From contig NZ_QFWQ01000001.1 of assembly GCF_003335105.1 (NCBI RefSeq), forward strand, positions 62,001 to 126,000: DNA of 64,000 nt, written 5' to 3'. Under the pieces are notes generated by a model. That model did not search any database, was not told the DNA's origin, and was given only the letters and a program-made list of their open reading frames with translations. A program made the translations under genes and the position numbers. The stretch comes from Rhodanobacter denitrificans. GTDB taxonomy: Bacteria > Pseudomonadota > Gammaproteobacteria > Xanthomonadales > Rhodanobacteraceae. Of the stretch, positions 58,416-64,000 are shown piece by piece. Every line of letters begins with the position of its first letter. Position 1 is the first letter of the stretch.

Positions 58416-58816
58416 CCAGGACCTGCCACGGCAGCTGCCACTGCCGCGCCGTAAGCTACGAAGCCGATCTCGATCTCGCCGCCGGCACCGGCCGCTGCAA
58501 CTGCTCGATCTGTACCAAGACGCGCCACTGGGGCGTGGTCATCAAGCCCGACGCGTTCCGCCTGCTGGCCGGCGAGGAGGCACTGTCGGACTACCAGTTC
58601 AACACGCGCAGCGCGCACCACCTGTTCTGCCGGCACTGCGGCGTGCGTCCGTTCTGTCGCGGCCACATCGAAGAGATCGGTGGCGACTACGTGTCGATCA
58701 ACCTGGCCTGCCTCGACGACGTCGAACCGCAAGAGCTGATCGACGCGCCGCTGCGCTTCTCCGACGGCCGCCACGACAACTGGATGTCGCCACCGGCCGA
58801 AACGCGGCATCTCTGA
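58412..58816 (+). CDS. GFA-family (glutathione-dependent formaldehyde-activating-like) protein
   Basis: A 134-residue zinc-binding protein of the GFA fold. The eight conserved cysteines are seen as C5, C9 and C11 (CHGSCHC), C29, C31 and C34 (CNCSIC), and C73 and C76 (CRHCG). The family was named after glutathione-formaldehyde adduct handling, but most members have no proven reaction. It starts at 58412, overlapping the stop of the 62-codon gene. Confidence 0.9.
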   Translation: MTRTCHGSCHCRAVSYEADLDLAAGTGRCNCSICTKTRHWGVVIKPDAFRLLAGEEALSDYQFNTRSAHHLFCRHCGVRPFCRGHIEEIGGDYVSINLACLDDVEPQELIDAPLRFSDGRHDNWMSPPAETRHL

Positions 58817-58919
58817 AGCCGCCCATCCCGGGAACCGCGTTCGCCATGCAGCTGCGCGGTTGCCACGACCATGACTTGCGTCGCAGGCGCGGCGACGCGC
58901 CTGGAGGCATCATGCGCGG

Positions 58920-59624
58920 ATGCGTCGAGCCGATCGCCTGTTCCTCATCATCCACGCCCTGCGCGGCCGGCGTACCGCGTTGCAGGCGCGTTCGCTGGCA
59001 CAGACGCTGGGCGTGTCGCTGCGCACTGTGTACCGCGACGTCGCCGACCTGCAGTTGTCCGGCGTGCCAATCGAGGGCGAGGCCGGCGTCGGCTATGTCC
59101 TGCGCAAGGGCTCGGACATCCCGCCGCTGATGTTCACCGCGAACGAACTCGAGGCGCTGGTGGTCGGCACGCGATTCGTGCAGGCCTTCGCCGGCGACAA
59201 GCTGGCCGGCGATGCCCGCGCGGCGCTGCTGAAGATCGAGGCCGTGCTGCCGCCGGAGCTGCGCGAGCGCGCCGCGCGCACGCGCATCTACGCGCCGGTG
59301 TGGCGCGACGAATACAAGCTCGCGTTCGCGGCCCGCATCGATCGGCTGCATGCCGCCATCGAGGCGCGCCGGGTACTGAAGCTGACGTACAGCGATGAAG
59401 GCGGCAATGTCAGCCGGCGCGAGGTCGAGCCGTTGTGCCTGGCGTTCTGGGGCGGCAAGTGGACGCTCGGCACGTGGTGCCGGCTGCGCGAGAATTTCCG
59501 CAACTTCCGCCCCGACCGCATCGATGAACTCGCCGAGACCGGCGAGAGGTTCGACGACCGGGCAGGCCACGATCTGGACGCCTACCTGCAGTCGATGCGC
59601 GGCTACTACGCCGGCATGGAATAG
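58920..59624 (+). CDS. YafY-type transcriptional regulator with HTH and WYL-like domain
   Basis: A 234-residue regulator. The N-terminal helix-turn-helix (about residues 6-58) reads LAQTLGVSLRTVYRDVADLQ, and the C-terminal WYL-like domain starts near residue 140 (VLKLTYSDEGG, then FWGGKWTLGTWCRLREN). WYL domains sense ligands or nucleic acids. It may control the DJ-1/GFA group that ends 104 bp upstream, which is inference from position only. Confidence 0.88.
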   Translation: MRRADRLFLIIHALRGRRTALQARSLAQTLGVSLRTVYRDVADLQLSGVPIEGEAGVGYVLRKGSDIPPLMFTANELEALVVGTRFVQAFAGDKLAGDARAALLKIEAVLPPELRERAARTRIYAPVWRDEYKLAFAARIDRLHAAIEARRVLKLTYSDEGGNVSRREVEPLCLAFWGGKWTLGTWCRLRENFRNFRPDRIDELAETGERFDDRAGHDLDAYLQSMRGYYAGME

Positions 59625-59727
59625 CCGTCCGTCCGCGCAGAAACTTGCGCGCCGCAGCCGGCTCTTATCGGCCCGGTCCGGCTCGGGTACGCTCGGCGGC
59701 ACGGCATCTGCCCGGAGGAGTCATGCC

Positions 59728-60342
59728 ATGTCGTCAGGCTTGCATCACCCGTTGTTGTCGATCGCCCCGGCCAAGCTGCGGCCGACCCAGCTCACCGTGG
59801 GCCGGGCCGAGGTCGCGGGCAAGCGCGCGGAATGGGAAAAGCTCGGCCGGAAGAAGCGCAAGGAGCTGATCCAGGCGCACTGGTTTCCCGGTGTGCTGGG
59901 GCCGAAACAGCGCGTCTACATCGTCGACCACCATCACCTCGGGCTGGCCTTGCTGGAAGAAGGCGTGAACAGCGTGCCGGTGATGATCCAGCGCGATTTC
60001 TCCTGGCTGGAACCGGACGTGTTCTGGCGCACGATGGAATTCAACCGCTGGGCGCATCCGTACGACCAGCACGGCACCCGCACCGACTACACCGCGATCC
60101 CGGCCAGCTTGCGCGACATGGCCGACGACCCCTACCGCACCCTCGCCGCGCGGGTGCGCACGGCCGGCGGCTGCGCGAAGGACGCCACGCCGTACGCGGA
60201 ATTCCTGTGGGCGGATTTCTACCGCCGCCGGCTCAAGCTGCCGGGCGGCAAGGTCGGTGCGAAGGCGCTGCAGCAGGCCCTGCTGCTGGCGCACAGCCAT
60301 GACACGGCTTACTTGCCGGGCTGGAGCGGGCTGATCGAATGA
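59728..60342 (+). CDS. ParB-like nuclease-domain protein (ParBc_2 type)
   Basis: A 204-residue protein resembling the short ParB-like family (PF08857-type). It opens HPLLSIAPAKLRPTQLTVG, and GPKQRVYIVDHHHLGLALLEEG (about residues 63-84) is the conserved ParB/sulfiredoxin-like block. It lacks the helix-turn-helix DNA-binding domain of chromosome-segregation ParB, so it is not the ParB that would bind the recF parS sites. A GGAGGAG ribosome-binding site precedes the ATG at 59728. Its stop overlaps the SulP start as ATGA, so the two are probably coupled. Confidence 0.78.
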   Translation: MSSGLHHPLLSIAPAKLRPTQLTVGRAEVAGKRAEWEKLGRKKRKELIQAHWFPGVLGPKQRVYIVDHHHLGLALLEEGVNSVPVMIQRDFSWLEPDVFWRTMEFNRWAHPYDQHGTRTDYTAIPASLRDMADDPYRTLAARVRTAGGCAKDATPYAEFLWADFYRRRLKLPGGKVGAKALQQALLLAHSHDTAYLPGWSGLIE

Positions 60343-62000
60343 ACGCGGGCCCGGCACCTGCGTCCGCGGCGGGTTCCACCTTCGGCGTCGATGTCCTGGC
60401 CGGCGTGTCGATCGCCGGCCTGCTGCTGCCCGAGGCGGTGGCGTACTCGGGCATCGCCGGGTTGCCGCCGCAGGCCGGCGTGATCGGCCTGTTGGCCGGC
60501 CTGGCCTGCTACGGCCTGATCGGCCGCAGCCGTTTCGCGGTCGTCTCGGCGACCTCGTCCTCGGCGGCGGTGCTGGCGGCGGCGACGCTGGCGCTGGCCG
60601 GCGGCGATGGTGCGCAGCGCCTCGCCACCGCAGCGATGCTGGTGGTGCTGGCGGGCGGCAGCTTCCTGCTTGCCGGGGTGGCCCGGCTGGGCGCGCTGTC
60701 GAACCTGATCGCGCGGCCGGTGCTGCGCGGCTACGCGTTCGGCCTCGCCTGGGTGATCGCGGTGAAGCAGTTGCCGCACGTGTTCGGGGTGTCCACCCGG
60801 CACGGCGACGTGGCGCGGGTGCTGGTCGAGCTGGTCGAACAGTTTCGGCAGTGGCAACCGGCCGCGATCGCCGCCGGCGCGGCCGCCCTCGGCTTGCTGT
60901 TCCTGTGCGGGCGGGTACGGCAGCTGCCGGGCAGTCTGCTGGTGATCGTGCTCGGCATCGCCGCTTCCGGCTGGCTGGCGGGGCAGGGCGTGGCGCTGGT
61001 CGGGCCGGTGCATCTGGCCCTGGCATGGACGGCGCCGGCCTGGCCGGAGTCGTCGCAATGGCTGCCGAACATCGAGCTGGCGGCGGCGCTGATGCTGATC
61101 CTGTATGCCGAGTCGTACAGCGCCATCCGCAGTTTCGCGTTGAAGCACGGCGATCCGGTGCGGCCGAACCGCGACCTGGTAGCGCTCGGCGTGGCCAATA
61201 TCGTCTCGGGCCTGTTCCATGGCATGCCGGTCGGCGCGGGCTACTCGGCCACCTCGGCGAACGAGGCGGCCGGCGCGCAGTCGCGGCTGGCCGGGCTGGT
61301 GGCGGCGGTCACCGTGCTGCTGCTGGTGCTGCTGTTCCTGCGCTGGATCGAGCGCATCCCCGAGCCGGTGCTGGCGGCGATCGTGATCCACGCGGTGAGC
61401 AAGTCGTGGCGGCTGGCGGTGTTCCGGCCCTACCTGCAATGGCGGCGCGACCGGCTGGTGGCGCTGGCCGCGGTGCTGGCGGTGCTCGCCCTGGGCGTGC
61501 TGGATGGCCTGCTGTCCGCGATCGCGTTCAGCCTGCTGCTGTTGCTGCGCCAGCTGGCGACCCCGCGGATCAGCGTGCTCGGCCGGCTCGCCGACAGCCA
61601 CGACTTCATCGACACGAAGCAGCACCGGGCGGCGCGCGAGCAGCCCGGCATGGTGATCCTGCGGCCGGAGGAGCCGCTGTTTTTCGCCAACGCGGAACCA
61701 ACGCTGGCGCTGGCGCGCGAGCGAATCGGCGAGCGCGACGGCATCCGGGTGGTGGTGCTGAGCCTGGAGGAATCGCCGGATCTGGACGGCACAACCGTGG
61801 AGGCGCTGGCGGATTTCGCTGCCTGGCTGCAGACTCGTGGGATTGCGCTGCGCGTGGCACGATTGAAGGATGCCGTGCACGCGCTGTTGCTGCGCGCGGC
61901 ATTGCCCCAGCTGCCGCCCGCGGCACTGGCCTACTGGAGCGTGGAAGATGCGGCGAAGCCGCCCGCCGCGCCGTCACCGGCAGAAGGAACGGTTTCGTGA
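60339..62000 (+). CDS. SulP/SLC26-family anion transporter with STAS domain
   Basis: A 553-residue membrane protein with about ten to twelve helices (residues about 18-415) and a C-terminal STAS domain (about 430-540, MVILRPEEPLFFANAEPTLA, then SPDLDGTTVEALADF). The membrane part has the SulP-type LLLPEAVAYSGIAGLPPQAG stretch near residue 28. The anion carried (sulfate, bicarbonate or other) cannot be read from sequence. Coupled by ATGA to the ParB-like gene and by GTGA to the DUF885 gene. Confidence 0.9.
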   Translation: MNAGPAPASAAGSTFGVDVLAGVSIAGLLLPEAVAYSGIAGLPPQAGVIGLLAGLACYGLIGRSRFAVVSATSSSAAVLAAATLALAGGDGAQRLATAAMLVVLAGGSFLLAGVARLGALSNLIARPVLRGYAFGLAWVIAVKQLPHVFGVSTRHGDVARVLVELVEQFRQWQPAAIAAGAAALGLLFLCGRVRQLPGSLLVIVLGIAASGWLAGQGVALVGPVHLALAWTAPAWPESSQWLPNIELAAALMLILYAESYSAIRSFALKHGDPVRPNRDLVALGVANIVSGLFHGMPVGAGYSATSANEAAGAQSRLAGLVAAVTVLLLVLLFLRWIERIPEPVLAAIVIHAVSKSWRLAVFRPYLQWRRDRLVALAAVLAVLALGVLDGLLSAIAFSLLLLLRQLATPRISVLGRLADSHDFIDTKQHRAAREQPGMVILRPEEPLFFANAEPTLALARERIGERDGIRVVVLSLEESPDLDGTTVEALADFAAWLQTRGIALRVARLKDAVHALLLRAALPQLPPAALAYWSVEDAAKPPAAPSPAEGTVS

Positions 62001-63787
62001 GCATGGCAACGAGAGTGGCGTGGCTGGGCCTGGGCGCACTGGTCCTGGCGACGCCGGCATGGGCCCGGCAGGACACAGCGGCACGTTTCAGGCAGGTCTA
62101 CCAGCAGGAATGGAACTGGCGCAGCGCGCAGTCCGGCGTGCTCTCCTCCGGCGAGGTGCAACCAAACGGTGGCCGGCTGGACAACGTCGACGCGGCCAGC
62201 CAGCAGCGCCGGCTGGACTACTGGCGGAAGGTGCTGGACCGGCTCGACGCGATCGATCCGCGGCAGCTGTCCGCCGAAGACCAGGTCAACTACGCCGTGT
62301 ACCGTGCGCAGATCGGCAACCTGCTCGCCGCGCAGCGGTTCAAGGCGTGGCAGATGCCCTTCAACAGCGACTCGGCGTTCTGGTCGGACATCGGCTACGT
62401 GCTGGGTGGCGACCACCTGCGCACGGCTGACGACTATCAGCGCTACCTCGACCGGCTGGAACAGATCCCGGCCTACTTCGACCAGCAGATCGCGAACATG
62501 CGCGCCGGTCTCAGGCGCGGCTTCAGCGTGCCGCGGGCGGTGCTGGACGGCCGCGACGCGTCGATCGCCGCGGTGGCCGAGCTGAAGGATCCGACCCAGA
62601 GCAGCTTCTATGCGCCGTTCAGGCAATTGCCGGCGTCGATCCCCGCCGACCAGGCGCAGGCATTGCAGGGCCAGGCGCTGCGGCGCATCCGCGACGAGGT
62701 GATCCCGGCCTACGCGAAGCTGCTGGCGTTCTTCCGCAACGAATACGTGCCGCGGGCGCGCACCACGCTGGCGGCGGAGGCGCTGCCCGACGGCAAGGCC
62801 TACTATCGCCAGCAGATCCGCGAGTACACCACGCTTGAACTCGACCCGGACGAAATCCACCGCATCGGCCTCGACCAGGTGGCGAAGATCCACGCGCAGA
62901 TGCTGGAGGTGATGCAGGACACCGGCTTCAAGGGCAGCTTTGCCGACTTCCTGAAGTTCCTGCGCACCGACCCGCAGTTCTACGCGAAGACGCCCGAGGA
63001 GCTGCTGATGCGCAGCGCCTGGGTGGCCAAGCAGGTGGACGGCCAGATGCCGCGCTACTTCGGCCACCTGCCGCGCGCGCACTTCACCATCCAGCCGGTG
63101 CCGGCCGACATCGCGCCGTACTACACCTCCGGCCGCGGCGGCGCGGACACCTACCTGGTCAACACCTACGACCTGAAGTCGCGGCCGCTGTTCAACGTGC
63201 CGGCGCTGACCCTGCATGAGAGCTACCCCGGCCATGCGCTGCAGCTGGAACTGGCCGACGAGCAGCACGACCAGCCCGCGTTCCGCCGCAACGGCTACAT
63301 CTCCGCCTACGGCGAAGGCTGGGGGCTGTACTCGGAATATCTCGGCAACGAGATGGGCATCTACCACACGCCATACGAGCGCTTCGGCTACCTCAGCTAC
63401 CAGATGTGGCGCGCCTGCCGGCTGGTGGTCGACACCGGCGTGCACCATCTCGGCTGGACGCGCCAGCAGGCGATCGACTACCTCACCGTCAACACCGCGC
63501 TGTCCGCGCGCGAGATCGCCAACGAGGTGGACCGCTATATAAGCTGGCCGGGCCAGGCGCTGTCGTACGAGCTGGGCTACCTGAAGCTTCGTGAGCTGCG
63601 TGCGAAGGCGGAGCAGGCGCTGGGCGCGAAGTTCGACCTGCGCCACTTCCACGACACCGTGCTCGCGCTCGGTTCGGTGCCGCTGCCGGTACTGGAGCAG
63701 CGCATCGACCGCTTCATTGCCGACGGCGGCCCGGAGCCGGATTACGCATGCGACTGCGTGAAGGCAAAGGGCACGGCGGCGCACTGA
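61997..63787 (+). CDS. DUF885-family exported zinc peptidase-like protein
   Basis: A 596-residue protein with a signal peptide (residues about 1-22, ending TPAWA-R) and the DUF885 fold, whose zinc motif HESYPGH is at residues 407-413. Members are likely carboxypeptidase-like metallopeptidases of the periplasm or surface. The start is GTG at 61997, overlapping the SulP stop, with AAGGA eight bases before it; an ATG at 62003 is the alternative (two residues shorter). The C-terminus ends in DYACDCVKAKGTAAH. Confidence 0.88.
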   Translation: MSMATRVAWLGLGALVLATPAWARQDTAARFRQVYQQEWNWRSAQSGVLSSGEVQPNGGRLDNVDAASQQRRLDYWRKVLDRLDAIDPRQLSAEDQVNYAVYRAQIGNLLAAQRFKAWQMPFNSDSAFWSDIGYVLGGDHLRTADDYQRYLDRLEQIPAYFDQQIANMRAGLRRGFSVPRAVLDGRDASIAAVAELKDPTQSSFYAPFRQLPASIPADQAQALQGQALRRIRDEVIPAYAKLLAFFRNEYVPRARTTLAAEALPDGKAYYRQQIREYTTLELDPDEIHRIGLDQVAKIHAQMLEVMQDTGFKGSFADFLKFLRTDPQFYAKTPEELLMRSAWVAKQVDGQMPRYFGHLPRAHFTIQPVPADIAPYYTSGRGGADTYLVNTYDLKSRPLFNVPALTLHESYPGHALQLELADEQHDQPAFRRNGYISAYGEGWGLYSEYLGNEMGIYHTPYERFGYLSYQMWRACRLVVDTGVHHLGWTRQQAIDYLTVNTALSAREIANEVDRYISWPGQALSYELGYLKLRELRAKAEQALGAKFDLRHFHDTVLALGSVPLPVLEQRIDRFIADGGPEPDYACDCVKAKGTAAH

Positions 63788-63804
63788 GCCTCGGAAACGG
63801 GCCA

Positions 63805-63836
63805 TTGGCTTTGCTGCATTCGTGGAGTAATATTCC
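63805..63836 (+). promoter_or_regulatory. Promoter with operator-like palindrome before the edge gene
   Basis: TTGGCT (63805-63810) and TAATAT (63828-63833) are 17 bp apart, a good sigma-70 pair for this window. GGAGTAATATTCC (63824-63836) is an imperfect palindrome covering the -10, the place where an autorepressing antitoxin would act. The stretch is noticeably AT-rich. Confidence 0.65.
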
Positions 63837-63865
63837 AAATAACTTTACAGGGAGAGTCAAGCATC

Positions 63866-64000
63866 ATGACTGCCCATCCGACCCGCATTGCCGAAGCCGC
63901 GCCCCGCTACGCGCCGCCGGACACGCTTGCCGACCCGGCGCTCCGCGCGTTCTTCAAGTTGGCCGAACACTGGAAGCTGCGGATCGCCGACCAGCGCCGG
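63866..64000 (+). CDS. N-terminal fragment, probable Xre/MbcA/ParS-family antitoxin
   Basis: Only 45 codons are in the window. They start at ATG 63866 behind GGGAGAG and read through DPALRAFFKLAEHWKLRIADQRR. That segment resembles the Xre-like antitoxin family, whose partner is usually a RES-domain toxin encoded just downstream. With the upstream promoter-operator this suggests the left end of a toxin-antitoxin module. The toxin is beyond the window, so the call is tentative. Confidence 0.5.
   Translation, partial: MTAHPTRIAEAAPRYAPPDTLADPALRAFFKLAEHWKLRIADQRR

Noticed and set aside
59728-60342. ParB-like protein as the chromosomal ParB acting on the recF parS sites
   Set aside because: It lacks the helix-turn-helix and C-terminal dimer domains of segregation ParB and has no parA partner. 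It is the short ParBc_2 type.

Overview
The window is an ordinary, densely packed high-GC chromosome segment of a gammaproteobacterium. It most resembles the Xanthomonadales, probably Rhodanobacteraceae (Rhodanobacter/Dyella-like). The reasons are the gene order mnmE-yidC-rnpA-rpmH-dnaA-dnaN-recF-gyrB, a tonB-exbB-exbD-exbD cluster just after gyrB, an HslV with a short propeptide, and the lptM-dapF-DUF484-xerC block. I see no rRNA, tRNA, IS element, prophage or CRISPR array. Genus-level placement is inference.

Layout. 1-9998: housekeeping and small genes (UPF0149, xthA, cold-shock protein, oligopeptidase A, gamma-carbonic anhydrase, aroE, a RimK-like ATP-grasp protein divergent from a GNAT acetyltransferase). 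10110-16634: lptM-dapF-DUF484-xerC-hslV-hslU, an unknown 209-aa protein and a ribokinase. 16639-27093: replication-origin region. mnmE, yidC, rnpA and rpmH are on the minus strand; dnaA, dnaN, recF and gyrB are on the plus strand. DnaA boxes lie on both sides of dnaA, the AT-rich dnaA-dnaN gap is the likely oriC, and two perfect 16-bp parS palindromes lie inside recF. 27350-31188: TPR protein, TonB, ExbB and two ExbD (outer-membrane energisation). 31264-32733: pdxJ and a phosphopantetheinyl transferase.

32829-48870 reads as an acetate/carboxylate module with the glutamate synthase genes set inside it: a CrbS-like SSS-domain hybrid histidine kinase, gltD and gltB, a CrbR-like LuxR-type regulator, acs (acetyl-CoA synthetase), a DcaP-like porin and an MHS-family permease with a roughly 120-residue periplasmic insertion. 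A 19-bp perfect palindrome sits between the divergent acs and porin genes. 48950-63787: accessory metabolism (GlsB-like protein, acyl-CoA synthetase, radical SAM protein, HAD phosphatase, S9 peptidase, patatin-like lipoprotein, fructose-bisphosphatase, DJ-1-like protein, GFA enzyme, WYL regulator, ParB-like nuclease, SulP transporter, DUF885 peptidase). The right edge opens a gene resembling a Xre/MbcA/ParS-family antitoxin, cut by the window end.

Repeats are small and intergenic: a four-copy family of short GC hairpins, a two-hairpin REP-like element between hslV and hslU with a degraded relative between crbR and acs, and a 49-bp-period duplication downstream of yidC. I did not find an obviously new multi-gene system. 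The observations most worth following are the recF-embedded parS pair, the permease insertion with its possible CrbSR context, and the RimK-like/GNAT pair. No gene-free stretch exceeds about 260 bases.
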